DNA of 64,000 nt, from the NCBI GenBank assembly GCA_035388825.1, contig DAOOQQ010000012.1, positions 25,717-89,716 on the forward strand, in the 5' to 3' direction. Both the position numbers and the translations under genes were made by a program. The stretch is from MWAR01 sp035388825 (GTDB lineage: Bacteria > Muiribacteriota > Ozemobacteria > Ozemobacterales > Ozemobacteraceae). The notes below the pieces were generated by a model. It ran no database searches and was not told the DNA's origin. It was given only the letters and a program-made list of their open reading frames with translations. Shown here one piece after another: positions 8,153-15,745 of the stretch; positions within the stretch are counted from its first letter, which is position 1, and each line of letters opens with the position of its first letter.

Positions 8153-8878
8153 ATGCACGAACATATCGGCGAAGCGTTTCAGGAGCTGACCAAATACCGG
8201 CGGGAAGCCATGCAGAGCCGGTTCGATCCGTCGGCACGGCCGGCCCCCTTCAAGGAATACCCGGACAAGCCGGTCATCCAGCTTCCCGAGCCCGCAACCG
8301 TCAAACCTGCCTCGCTGCGCCAGGCGCTCGGCCGGCGGTGCAGCGTCCGGGCCTACGAGGCCAAGCCTCTCTCGCTCGATCGGCTCTCCTTCCTGCTCTG
8401 GGCGGCGGGCGGCCCCCGGTGCCGGGAAAGCGGCCTTCTCAAGCGCACCGTGCCTTCCGCCGGCGGGCTGTACCCGATCGAGACCTACCTCGTCGTGAAC
8501 ACCGTCGACGGACTGGAACCCGGGATCTACCACTACGCGGTGCGAACCCATGCCCTCGAGCGCATCGTCGACGGCAAGCGTGGCGATGCCCTGGCCCACG
8601 CAGCCCTCGAACAGAGCCAGTGCCGCACGGCCGCCGTCGTCTTCGTCTGGTCGGCCGTTTTCGGCCGCACCATGTGGAAATACGGTCAGCGCGGCATGCG
8701 GTATGTCTACCTCGATGCGGGGCATATCGCGCACGCCGTGGCCCTTTCCGCGGCATCTCTCGGCTTCGGAACCTGCCAGATGGCCGCCCTCTTCGATGAC
8801 GAGGTGAATGCTCTGCTCGGCCTCGACGGGCAGGCCGAAAGCGTCATCTACATGACCTCGGTCGGACGGCCTGTCTGA
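8153..8878 (+). CDS. SagB-type nitroreductase-fold oxidoreductase
   Basis: A 241-residue FMN-dependent oxidoreductase of the SagB/ThcOx branch of the nitroreductase family. Visible landmarks are RRCSVRAYEAKPLSL near 60-75, PSAGGLYPIETYLV near 102-115 and RGMRYVYLDAGHIAHAVAL near 180-198. SagB enzymes oxidise azolines to azoles in RiPP toxins when paired with SagC/D cyclodehydratases, but stand-alone members also exist. No cyclodehydratase, YcaO or precursor peptide gene is nearby, so the substrate is unknown. The ATG follows a strong GGGAGGATGAG site. The leader (8090-8130) is AT-rich and may carry the promoter. Confidence 0.88.
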   Translation: MHEHIGEAFQELTKYRREAMQSRFDPSARPAPFKEYPDKPVIQLPEPATVKPASLRQALGRRCSVRAYEAKPLSLDRLSFLLWAAGGPRCRESGLLKRTVPSAGGLYPIETYLVVNTVDGLEPGIYHYAVRTHALERIVDGKRGDALAHAALEQSQCRTAAVVFVWSAVFGRTMWKYGQRGMRYVYLDAGHIAHAVALSAASLGFGTCQMAALFDDEVNALLGLDGQAESVIYMTSVGRPV

Positions 8879-8899
8879 AGTCTTGCCGGAAAAAGCCGC

Positions 8900-9274
8900 T
8901 CAGCCTTTTCCCGATGTCTCTGAGCCGTTGTAGCCGCGTTCTCCGTAAGGACGCAGCTCGGCCAGCCACTTCTTTTCGAGCTCCCTGACGGTATCCGCCC
9001 AGGCGGTCCGGTCGATCGCATCGGCATCGATCGTCTCGAGAATCTCGAAAACGAAGGCATCCGTTCCGCTCTTCGCAAGATCGGCTTTCAGCAGCTCGTT
9101 GTGATGGCAGAAAAACTCGAGCTTGTGGGAAAAGCTGTTGGCGGCGCCGGCCAGGTTCATGCTGCTCCCGATCATGATCCGCCCGTTCGTCGTGTTGAGA
9201 AGGCGAAACACGCCCATCGACGGAATCGCTTCCTTTGCGGCTCTTTTCAGTTCCTTGCGTCGTGTGGTGTCCAT
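8900..9274 (-). CDS. GIY-YIG-like protein with degenerate catalytic motif
   Basis: A 124-residue protein that resembles the short GIY-YIG family found in Firmicutes and others. The motif region reads MGVFRLLNTTNGRIMIGSS, so the two hallmark tyrosines (GIY and YIG) are replaced by F and M. The C-terminus ELEKKWLAELRPYGERGYN is characteristic of this subgroup. With the tyrosines missing, nuclease activity is doubtful; it may be a binding domain. It lies 37 nt downstream of the DUF2087 regulator on the same strand. My recollection is that these two families are often neighbours elsewhere, which suggests a functional pair. Confidence 0.78.
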   Translation of the reverse strand: MDTTRRKELKRAAKEAIPSMGVFRLLNTTNGRIMIGSSMNLAGAANSFSHKLEFFCHHNELLKADLAKSGTDAFVFEILETIDADAIDRTAWADTVRELEKKWLAELRPYGERGYNGSETSGKG

Positions 9275-9311
9275 CTGCCGTTCATCCTTTCGTCACGCCC
9301 GATCGGGCGGT

Positions 9312-10079
9312 TCAGCGAAGCTTGATCCAGTAGGAGCTGCCATCCGGTTTGCGCTCGAGAAAACCATACTCGATCATATTCCGGCGCAGCATCGCGTAAT
9401 CGTGATAGAACCGTTCGAGAATCCCGTTGACCTGTTTCTCGGTGTAGGTACGGTCGCCATCGAAGAAGGTGATCAGGTGGCGCAGGATCGCGATGCGCCG
9501 CTTCTCTTTGATGGGAAGTGTCTTGAGCGGCCCTTCGAGCCCCTGAGGGAAGTAGGCCGCGAGAATCGCGTCGTTCTCCTGTTGCGTGATCGCGAACCGC
9601 TCGTCGACCTGGCGCGCCGTCCGTGGAATCTCGACGAAATCACTCTTCGACTGGATCTTCTCCTCGAGCAGTTCCATGATTCCCAGCAGGATCTTCGCCT
9701 GCTTCTGTCGCTCGCGCAGTTGGAAACGGTGGTTCCGGATCGTCGAGGTGCTGCCCGTTCCCAGCGCTGCCGCCGCCTCTCCATCCGACCGGCCCGCATG
9801 GAACAGCTCCAGCAGCTTCTTCTGGTGGTCGGTCAGTCCCGTCAGCTTCCGGTCGAGCGAGAGCAGGAACGTGAAGACCGGGCCGTGCGCTTCCGCGATA
9901 TGCCGTTCGACCGCCTTCCGCGCCTCATACAGGATTTCCCCGATGCGGTGAATGACCCCGTCCTCGAACGCTTTGCCGCAGATCAGGCAAACGTACGTTC
10001 CCGTGTCGGGCAGCCGCCTGAACCCGCGTTTCATCTCCTCGAGCGAGGATTTCCAAAACAACTCCGAAAGGTCAGCCAT
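9312..10079 (-). CDS. DUF2087-domain transcriptional regulator
   Basis: A 255-residue predicted regulator. The N-terminal region has a small zinc-finger-like motif (CLICGKAF ... ERHIAEAH). The centre has a LuxR/sigma-region-4-like helix-turn-helix (LTDHQKKLLELFHAG ... STIRNHRFQLRERQ, about 110-165). The C-terminus is a DUF2087 domain (KRRIAILRHLITFF ... RRNMIEYGFLERK, about 195-255). The start at ATG 10079 has AGGAG 7 nt upstream; longer frames run into the upstream repeat and are not credible. The AT-rich leader with repeated ATTGT/ACAAT arms suggests autoregulation. Confidence 0.82.
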   Translation of the reverse strand: MADLSELFWKSSLEEMKRGFRRLPDTGTYVCLICGKAFEDGVIHRIGEILYEARKAVERHIAEAHGPVFTFLLSLDRKLTGLTDHQKKLLELFHAGRSDGEAAAALGTGSTSTIRNHRFQLRERQKQAKILLGIMELLEEKIQSKSDFVEIPRTARQVDERFAITQQENDAILAAYFPQGLEGPLKTLPIKEKRRIAILRHLITFFDGDRTYTEKQVNGILERFYHDYAMLRRNMIEYGFLERKPDGSSYWIKLR

Positions 10080-10101
10080 CTGTAGCTCCTGTGTGTTTAT
10101 T

Positions 10102-10128
10102 ATTGTCATAAACAATATAACAAATTGT
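10102..10128. promoter_or_regulatory. ATTGT/ACAAT repeat cluster upstream of the DUF2087 gene
   Basis: Three half-sites in a row: ATTGT (10102-10106), ACAAT (10112-10116) and ATTGT (10124-10128), forming two overlapping inverted repeats with 5- and 7-nt spacers. It lies 23 nt upstream of the DUF2087 start in an AT-rich stretch, the expected place for a promoter or operator of that gene. Confidence 0.45.
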
Positions 10129-10200
10129 CTATGAAAAAGCAAGATGCGCGACCGGGCGCACAACGAGCGAGTGCCCTGCAATACAGAAGTCTTAGATTCT

Positions 10201-10237
10201 GCCTCGGTGCCTCGGTGTCTCTGTGGTTCGGTGGTGA
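10201..10237. repeat. low-complexity CTCGGTG/CTCTGTG-type intergenic repeat
   Basis: Imperfect tandem CCTCGGTG/TCTCTGTG units ending in GGTTCGGTGGTGA. A related sequence occurs at 61933-61962 (TTCTTTGTGGCTTCGTGTCT and on). The region 10080-10381, about 300 bases without a gene, otherwise holds only the regulatory cluster near 10115 and GC-rich sequence leading into the pseudopilin operon. Confidence 0.5.
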
Positions 10238-10381
10238 TGGAGTCGCCGGTGGCCTCCGGAGAGGGGGTGGTGGCCGGGCCGCTTGCCGGAGCTGTGGCAG
10301 GGGGGAGGAGGCTGTGGTAAACTTGGTTCATGCGGTTCCATCCATCGCGATGCGATCGAGAGGGGCGTCTTGGGAACGGGC

Positions 10382-10876
10382 ATGAGAACGGGAGGAACGG
10401 TGCGGATCACGACGGGAAGGCGGGCGTTCACGCTGCCCGAGATTCTGATCACGATCCTGCTGATCTCGATCCTGTTCTCGCTCGGCATCGTCTTTTCGAT
10501 GGGCATGCGCCAGTCGCGGAAAGTCCGCGATTACGAGACGGCGATCGGGCTTGCCCAGCAGGCGGTCGATGCCCTGCGGGCCGTCCCCTTCAACACGCTC
10601 GACGACGAGGATGCCGGCGATTTCAGCGCCGAAACCGATTTCAACACGTCGGGAAGCCCGGCCAGCGGCTCGGCCGACCTGTTCGAGCCGACGTTCAAGG
10701 CGGGAGGCAGCGTCTACGAGCGCAAGGTGGAGATCACCGGCGCCCCGGCCCCCGGCGGACCCCTGGGAACGCCCCTCAAGATCAAGTTCCTGAAAGTCTC
10801 GGTGAAATGGAAAACCCCCGATGGCGACGAGCCCGAGCCCTACGTCATCTCGACCGCGATCGCGGATCTGAACTGA
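10382..10876 (+). CDS. pseudopilin, GspI/PilV-like (operon 1)
   Basis: A type IV pilin-like protein with a class III signal: GRRA|FTLPEILITILLISILF, where prepilin peptidase would cleave after Ala and the Glu5 equivalent is present. A hydrophobic helix is followed by a globular domain of about 110 residues. Such minor pseudopilins prime or tip type II secretion pseudopili or type IV pili. The start is uncertain: ATG 10382 gives a 15-residue leader, while GTG 10400, 4 nt after GGAGG, gives a more typical 9-residue leader. It is the first of three closely packed genes. Confidence 0.85.
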   Translation: MRTGGTVRITTGRRAFTLPEILITILLISILFSLGIVFSMGMRQSRKVRDYETAIGLAQQAVDALRAVPFNTLDDEDAGDFSAETDFNTSGSPASGSADLFEPTFKAGGSVYERKVEITGAPAPGGPLGTPLKIKFLKVSVKWKTPDGDEPEPYVISTAIADLN

Positions 10877-10883
10877 GCCGGCC

Positions 10884-11627
10884 ATGCGCATGAAACGAAA
10901 ACCCGCATCCGTCGGCTTCACGTTCGTGGAGCTGCTGATCGTCCTGTTCCTCGTGACCCTGATCGTGTTCGCCGCGTACAAGGTGTTCTTCCAGCAGACG
11001 CGCATGGTGCGCCAGTCGCTCGAAGAGATCAAGGTGAACGATGATTTCCGCAAGATTCTCGCCTTCATGGGCAACGATATCCGGGAATCGACGCGCATCG
11101 AGGAGCCGGCCCCGGTCCGGATCGAGGACGCGCGCAGCCTCGCCACGAAGCCGGGGCTGCTGTTGCGGATCGCCAAGGAAGAACAGGATCCCACGCTGGA
11201 GCGCGAAGACAGCCTCGGCCAGATTGCCGTCCGGCGCACGATCGCCTACGAACTCGAGGACAATCCCAACCCGCAGGAGCCCTCGATTCCGCGGTACCGC
11301 CTCGTCCGGATCGAAACGATCGACGAGCACGGCGGCGGCCGGCCGGGTGACTCGGCCTCGCAGCGCCACGTGATCTGCGACGATGTTCGCGACCTCGTCG
11401 TGTTCCGGACGATCAGGAAGCCGCTTCCCCCCCGGAACGTCGATGCCCTGGGCGACCGGCTGCTCCAGCCGCAGCCCGCCTCGATCTCGGGCACCGGCAA
11501 CGACGTGGTGCATCTGCGCGTCACGCTCGAACGTCTCCGGACCGGCGGCGAGCGGGGGGAGGTCTACCGGTTCCCGATGCAGACCTGTTTCTACAAGCGC
11601 GGCAAGGAGATATGGAAGCATCCATGA
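10884..11627 (+). CDS. pseudopilin, GspJ/PilW-like (operon 1)
   Basis: A 247-residue protein with a pilin-type N-terminus (KPASVG|FTFVELLIVLFLVTL, cleavage after Gly11, Glu5 conserved) and a large beta-rich C-terminal region, the size and shape of GspJ/PilW minor pilins. It starts 7 nt after the previous gene and overlaps the next by 4 nt (ATGA), so the three genes are translationally coupled. Confidence 0.85.
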   Translation: MRMKRKPASVGFTFVELLIVLFLVTLIVFAAYKVFFQQTRMVRQSLEEIKVNDDFRKILAFMGNDIRESTRIEEPAPVRIEDARSLATKPGLLLRIAKEEQDPTLEREDSLGQIAVRRTIAYELEDNPNPQEPSIPRYRLVRIETIDEHGGGRPGDSASQRHVICDDVRDLVVFRTIRKPLPPRNVDALGDRLLQPQPASISGTGNDVVHLRVTLERLRTGGERGEVYRFPMQTCFYKRGKEIWKHP

Positions 11628-13921
11628 ACGCAACATCCCGGAGGGGCTCGGGGCTGCTGATCGTCGTCGTGCTGATGGTGCTGATGGCGCTGTTCTTCGT
11701 CACCATCGGCCGCCTGCGCTCGGGGGCCGAGACGCTCCGGTCGAAATCCGCGCGGGACTACGTCGCCACGACGATCGCCGAAGCGGGTCTCAACTGCATG
11801 ATCGCCGAGCTGAACTACAACCGCACGGCCTATACGCACTGGTATTTCGACGGGAAGAAGAAATTCGAGAATCCCGATGCGTGGCAGTCCCCCGTGAAGT
11901 CCAAGCCCAGCAACATCGGCACCATCGGCGAGCTCGGCATCGATGGTGTGAAGACCGGCGTGTACACCGGTCGCTCCGCGCTGGGCGAGTTCAAGGTGAA
12001 GTGCGCGCCGTTCCGCGGCGCCAAGGGCTTCCGCGACACCGACACGCTCAAGGAACAGAGCATCTACGTCGCCTACGATGTCGTGGCCCGCGCGGGTGCC
12101 GATTCCAAAGCCGACAACAACTCGTACCGCCGCATCACCGGCCTCATCGAACGCCGCTTCCCGACCGCCGAGCACGTGCTGTTCGACGGCGAGATGCTCG
12201 ACACCGCGTTCGGCCCCTACAACGACGCCCCCAACGTCCTGAAGCGGGGCCGTCTCTACGGCTACCAGTGGCTCGTGCTGAACACGACGGGCGGCGCCGA
12301 TCGGGGAAGTATACTAGACGAAATAGAAAAGGTCGAGACGCCCGGCATGATCCGGGCGATCATCCCGACCGATGTCACGTTCATTGACAAGAAAAAGGCC
12401 GTGATCGACCGCACCAACGACTCGATGGCGTTCGCGAAGTTCAAGGCGCACGACGGGTTCCTGCTCGACGGGGCTCACGGAGCCCATCCGATCAAGCTTT
12501 CCCACCTCCAGATGGAGCGCCTCAGGGAGACCGCGGCCGGCCTCAAGTCCGGCGGTCTCGTCGTCGACGAGAAGACGTTCCCGGTCAGCGCCTGGAAGAA
12601 CCCCTACGACAAGAGCTCGACCTACTACGATGTCGATTTCGGCGAATACAACGTCGCGCTGATCGCCTCGGGCACGAGCGATGCCAATGCGCCGCCGCCC
12701 AAGGGCTGCGACGACCCCGGGCCGCTCGCCAAAATGCGCGGCCGCGAGTACCTGATCTACTCCAAGGTGCCCCTGCGCATCTGGGGCTGCCCCGACCGGA
12801 CCGTCACCATCTGCGGCGAAAAGGATATTGTGATCGGGGGCGATTTCAACCAGAACCCGGCCACCCCGCACGACTATCCGGACCTGCGCTACCAGGACTA
12901 CACGACCAGGCTCAAGAACGGCAAGAACTCGCAGGGCGGCGATTTCCACAAGGTCAACGCCCTCATCATGTCGCGAGAGCGCGTTTTGATCGACATCTCC
13001 CGGCCGTCCCTGTTCGTCCGGAACGAGGCGGCGGCGGCCCTGCGCCTCGCGATCGGCCTCGCCCTGCACCCCGTGAACGCCGAACAGGAGAAGCTGGTGC
13101 GGGAGAACTTCTGTCCGGCCGACGGCAAGCCCAAGAGCATCATCGGCGAAGGCCCGGCCGACCCGACCACCGGCGTGCCGATCGCCCTCTTCGCCGCGAT
13201 CTCCTGGCTCCGCCAGAACGAGAGCGCCGACCCGTTCGGGCCGCTCGCCCAGACCCAGATGAGCGACCTGATCGCCCTGTTCACCCCCGGCGGCAGCGAT
13301 GACGGGAAGCCCCATTTCGGCATCCGCAGCGAGGATGTGCGCACCGCGCTGATCACCCAGCTCGTCGACGACTGCCGCGACGACGGCATCCTCGATCCGT
13401 CCGAGATCAGCCAGGCCGTCGATCTGGCGATGCTCCAGTCCGCGAAGGAGGAGGCCGAAAAGCCTTCGGCCGACGCGGGCGTGATGTCGATGATGTCGTT
13501 CCTGTTCGACGAGGCGAAGAAAAGTCCGACGGACGGCCTCTGGCCCCCCGAGATCACGATCAACGGCATGCTCGTCAGCTCGACCCGGCGCGCCTCCCGC
13601 TGGCGGATCGGAATGGCCCTTCCCAAGGTGTTTGACGAGATCGGCAACGCCCCGGGCGGCGAGAGCGACGGGGTCGTCCAGTATCTGAAACGCCCCCGCT
13701 TCGTCATCCAGCGGGTCTACGGCTCGGAAATCCGACTCGCGACCAACGAGCCCCGCTACTTCATCGACGGGAAATACACGGGCGATGCCGTGCTGCGCCG
13801 CAGGCTGTGGGACACGAGTTTGTATTCCGAAGAATATATGGCTCTTGAAATGCCCGAATCCTTCAACCTGCTGACCTATGCCGAAACATCGGTTCCCAAA
13901 GAGTTTTTCGACAAGTTCTGA
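11624..13921 (+). CDS. very large GspK/PilX-like pilus-associated protein (operon 1)
   Basis: A 765-residue protein with a single N-terminal hydrophobic helix (RRGSGLLIVVVLMVLMALFF, about 7-26) and a long extracytoplasmic region. It lacks the pilin Glu5 motif, as GspK and PilX-type members often do, but is more than twice the usual GspK length. The position after PilV- and PilW-like genes supports a GspK/PilX role at the tip of a pseudopilus. Of two close ATGs, I prefer 11624, which overlaps the upstream stop as ATGA. The start at 11612 would leave only 2 nt after its Shine-Dalgarno. The gene contains AT-rich islets at about 12307 and 13823. Confidence 0.72.
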   Translation: MNATSRRGSGLLIVVVLMVLMALFFVTIGRLRSGAETLRSKSARDYVATTIAEAGLNCMIAELNYNRTAYTHWYFDGKKKFENPDAWQSPVKSKPSNIGTIGELGIDGVKTGVYTGRSALGEFKVKCAPFRGAKGFRDTDTLKEQSIYVAYDVVARAGADSKADNNSYRRITGLIERRFPTAEHVLFDGEMLDTAFGPYNDAPNVLKRGRLYGYQWLVLNTTGGADRGSILDEIEKVETPGMIRAIIPTDVTFIDKKKAVIDRTNDSMAFAKFKAHDGFLLDGAHGAHPIKLSHLQMERLRETAAGLKSGGLVVDEKTFPVSAWKNPYDKSSTYYDVDFGEYNVALIASGTSDANAPPPKGCDDPGPLAKMRGREYLIYSKVPLRIWGCPDRTVTICGEKDIVIGGDFNQNPATPHDYPDLRYQDYTTRLKNGKNSQGGDFHKVNALIMSRERVLIDISRPSLFVRNEAAAALRLAIGLALHPVNAEQEKLVRENFCPADGKPKSIIGEGPADPTTGVPIALFAAISWLRQNESADPFGPLAQTQMSDLIALFTPGGSDDGKPHFGIRSEDVRTALITQLVDDCRDDGILDPSEISQAVDLAMLQSAKEEAEKPSADAGVMSMMSFLFDEAKKSPTDGLWPPEITINGMLVSSTRRASRWRIGMALPKVFDEIGNAPGGESDGVVQYLKRPRFVIQRVYGSEIRLATNEPRYFIDGKYTGDAVLRRRLWDTSLYSEEYMALEMPESFNLLTYAETSVPKEFFDKF

Positions 13922-13933
13922 CCGGCCGCCCCG

Positions 13934-14974
13934 TCACCGGACGGTGAAGAGCCAGCCGTGCTGCGCCGTGACGCCGGTCCGCAGATTCCGCAGGTAGATG
14001 TCGATGAACCGGTGGCCGACCGGAAGCGGGGCCTTCGGCCGTGCCTGGAGCTCCCGGGTCGCGGGATCGAACCGGAAATCCAGCGAGCCGCCGGTGACCT
14101 TGGCGTTCAGCACATACGTGTCGGGGGCGTAGTCGGCAAGCGCGGGAAGGCGGCAGCCGACGGTCGCGAGCTCTTCGAGCACCTCGCCGGGCCGCGGATG
14201 CTGGTCGGTCACCTCGACGGCGGCCATGCCGAGACGGATCAGGAACTTTTCACGCGAGTCACTGCGATACACCACCTGGCGCTTGACCCGGAACGGATCG
14301 AGGCCGGGATAGTTGCCGCCCCCGTCGACCGTCATCGCGCCCGCATATCCGGCATCCCGCGCGGCCTGTTCCGCGACATCGGTGTAGATGCCGTAGGGCC
14401 ACACCATGAACAACACGGGCGCACCGATCTGCTTCTCGATCAGGTGGCGCGAGCCCGCGACCTCGTGCTCGAGCATCTTCGCATACGAGGGCGTGCCGTA
14501 TCCCTGCGCCAGGTTCGCGTGGCTCATCGCGTGCGACTCGATCGACCAGCCCGTCTCGGCCATTTCGCGGAGTTGGTCCCAGGAGAGGGCATTGCTCGAG
14601 CCGATGAAACTCGGATAGATGCAGGCGATGCCCGTGAAGCCGAACTCCTCCATGATCGGATACGCGTAATCGTAGACCGAGGCGTAGCCGTCGTCGAACG
14701 TGATCAGGATGGGGCGGCCGGTCGGCTGGGAGCCGTCGCGCAGCAGCATGAGCAGCTCTTTCGAGGAGATGCTTCGGTAGCCCTGGGCCTTGAGGATGCC
14801 GAGCTGCTCCCGGAATGTCTCGGGGGTGATCTCGAACTGGCCCTTTGCGCCGGGCCGTACCTGATGGTAACAGAGGCCCGTGATCGTGACGGCCGCAGCG
14901 GGAAGCCCCCCGGCAAGAACGAGGGCGATGAGGAGGAGAAGGAATGGAACGATCGGTCGGTTCTTCGCAGTCAT
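13934..14974 (-). CDS. secreted polysaccharide deacetylase (NodB-fold)
   Basis: A 346-residue exported enzyme of the carbohydrate esterase 4 type, which removes N-acetyl groups from polysaccharides such as peptidoglycan or poly-GlcNAc. The signal peptide ends near GGLPAAA. The NodB domain has TFDDGYASVYD (metal and catalytic Asp pair), SHAMSHANL (metal-binding His pair) and WPYGIY. The C-terminal roughly 100 residues are beta-rich with no recognised domain. The start at 14974 is chosen because the signal peptide begins there; ATG 14992 is a possible alternative. It converges on the pseudopilin operon with only 12 nt between stops. Confidence 0.9.
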   Translation of the reverse strand: MTAKNRPIVPFLLLLIALVLAGGLPAAAVTITGLCYHQVRPGAKGQFEITPETFREQLGILKAQGYRSISSKELLMLLRDGSQPTGRPILITFDDGYASVYDYAYPIMEEFGFTGIACIYPSFIGSSNALSWDQLREMAETGWSIESHAMSHANLAQGYGTPSYAKMLEHEVAGSRHLIEKQIGAPVLFMVWPYGIYTDVAEQAARDAGYAGAMTVDGGGNYPGLDPFRVKRQVVYRSDSREKFLIRLGMAAVEVTDQHPRPGEVLEELATVGCRLPALADYAPDTYVLNAKVTGGSLDFRFDPATRELQARPKAPLPVGHRFIDIYLRNLRTGVTAQHGWLFTVR

Positions 14975-15045
14975 GATTCCAAACTCTACCATATCCTTGG
15001 CCAGCCGCGCCGCTGTGCCGGGGATGGGCGATTCAGAACGAGAAG

Positions 15046-15090
15046 CGCATCCGCAGATGACGCTGATGGCGCAGATGAAGTGCGGATGCG
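15046..15090. repeat. inverted-repeat element containing CATCCGCAGATGA
   Basis: Perfect 10-bp terminal arms, CGCATCCGCA (15046-15055) and TGCGGATGCG (15081-15090), enclose 25 bases of GATG/GCTGATGGCGCAGATG repeats. The 13-mer CATCCGCAGATGA also occurs at 6248. It looks like a short dispersed intergenic repeat able to fold as a hairpin. The gap 14975-15491 otherwise holds the small RNA locus and the hfq terminator. Confidence 0.55.
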
Positions 15091-15179
15091 TTCTTGAACC
15101 CGAGGGAAATTTCAACGGAGTCTCTCTGTGAAACACATCTTCTGGAATCAATCTGTGGAGGTGCCGGCGGAATCCGGGC

Positions 15180-15207
15180 AAAAAAAAAGCTGCACTTTCA
15201 TGCAGCT
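15180..15207 (-). terminator. strong rho-independent terminator of the candidate small RNA
   Basis: A perfect 7-bp stem AGCTGCA/TGCAGCT with a 6-nt loop, followed on the minus strand by nine T. No protein gene on that strand ends here, so it implies a short non-coding transcript. Confidence 0.85.
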
Positions 15208-15260
15208 CAATCAAGGAAAGGAATGATTGAAGACAACTGACGAATGATCGTTCAGTGCTC
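15180..15260 (-). ncRNA. candidate sigma-54-dependent small RNA of about 80 nt
   Basis: No open frame fits here, but on the minus strand a perfect sigma-54-type promoter (15273-15288) is followed by three consecutive stem-loops. Hairpin 1 spans 15236-15256 (ACTGA/TCAGT plus CGA/TCG with one bulge). Hairpin 2 spans 15208-15229 (CAATCA/TGATTG) with the pyrimidine loop TTCCTTTCCT. Hairpin 3 is a terminator at 15188-15207 followed by nine T. The predicted start near 15260 gives about 81 nt. The C/U-rich loop could pair with purine-rich Shine-Dalgarno sites. The gene lies about 230 nt downstream of hfq. Inference from structure and signals only; I recognise no known RNA family. Confidence 0.6.
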
Positions 15261-15272
15261 AAGAAGATATAA

Positions 15273-15288
15273 TGCAACATTCATGCCA
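15273..15288 (-). promoter_or_regulatory. sigma-54 (-24/-12) promoter
   Basis: The minus strand reads TGGCATGAATGTTGCA, matching the consensus TGGCAyr-N4-TTGCw with the obligatory GG and GC exactly 10 nt apart. Transcription would start near 15260-15262. Confidence 0.65.
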
Positions 15289-15420
15289 GGCCGTTTCCCG
15301 CGAAATATGCCAAAAAAATGCTCATTGGAGGCGGTGTTGCGCAGGGTCTGCAAAAAAAATCAACACCAATGCTATGGTTCTGCTCAATCCTTGATCATTG
15401 CCGGGTCTGCGTGGTGACGC

Positions 15421-15457
15421 AAAAACACCCCGCCTCGGATCGGGACGGGGTGTTTTT
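15421..15457 (-). terminator. terminator after hfq (symmetrical)
   Basis: A 12-bp perfect stem, AAAAACACCCCG / CGGGGTGTTTTT, with a 13-nt loop. It lies 35 nt past the hfq stop. Because of the A and T tails it could work in both directions. Confidence 0.9.
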
Positions 15458-15491
15458 ACCACAACGTTGGATGCCCTGCGAAAGAACCTTC

Positions 15492-15722
15492 TCAGGCCTC
15501 GTTCGCGTGGGGCATGACGAAATCGTCAGGCAACTGGATGGTGGAGACGGCGTGCTTGTAGATCAGCTGCCGCTTGCCTTCCGCCTCGAGCAGAATGACG
15601 AAGGTGTCGAAGTCGAGGACGGTTCCCTGAATCTGGAAGCCCTTCATCAGGAAGATCTTCACGGGCTCGGCCCGCTTCTTCAAAACCTGCAGAATCGTGT
15701 CCTGGATGTTGATCGCCGGCAT
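15492..15722 (-). CDS. hfq: RNA chaperone Hfq
   Basis: Hfq is a hexameric Sm-like protein that helps small RNAs pair with mRNAs. The 76-residue sequence has IQDTILQVLKK (N-terminal helix), the Sm1 block IFLMKGFQIQG ... FDTFVILLE and the Sm2 block YKHAVSTI (about 55-62). A lysine replaces the common asparagine in the FLxNG position. AGGAGG lies upstream of the ATG. The gene starts 23 nt after the TPR gene and may share its transcript. A candidate small RNA gene lies just downstream, beyond the terminator. Confidence 0.96.
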   Translation of the reverse strand: MPAINIQDTILQVLKKRAEPVKIFLMKGFQIQGTVLDFDTFVILLEAEGKRQLIYKHAVSTIQLPDDFVMPHANEA

Positions 15723-15745
15723 GCGGGTTCCTCCTGATGCCTTGG

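Noticed and set aside
8153..8878. Thiazole/oxazole RiPP gene cluster around the SagB-like gene
   Set aside because: Neighbours are a PfkB kinase and a GIY-YIG/DUF2087 pair; no YcaO, cyclodehydratase or small precursor gene is visible.
8887..8910. Terminator at the convergent SagB and GIY-YIG ends
   Set aside because: GGAAAAAG/CCTTTTCC pairs with one mismatch but overlaps coding sequence and has no clear tail; support is too weak.
13921..13950. Terminator between the convergent pseudopilin and deacetylase genes
   Set aside because: CCGTC/GACGG gives only a 5-bp stem with no T-tract in either direction.
15290..15420. Possible second small RNA or 6S-type RNA upstream of the sigma-54 promoter
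   Set aside because: There are T-tracts on the minus strand but no convincing stem before them and no long rod-like fold.
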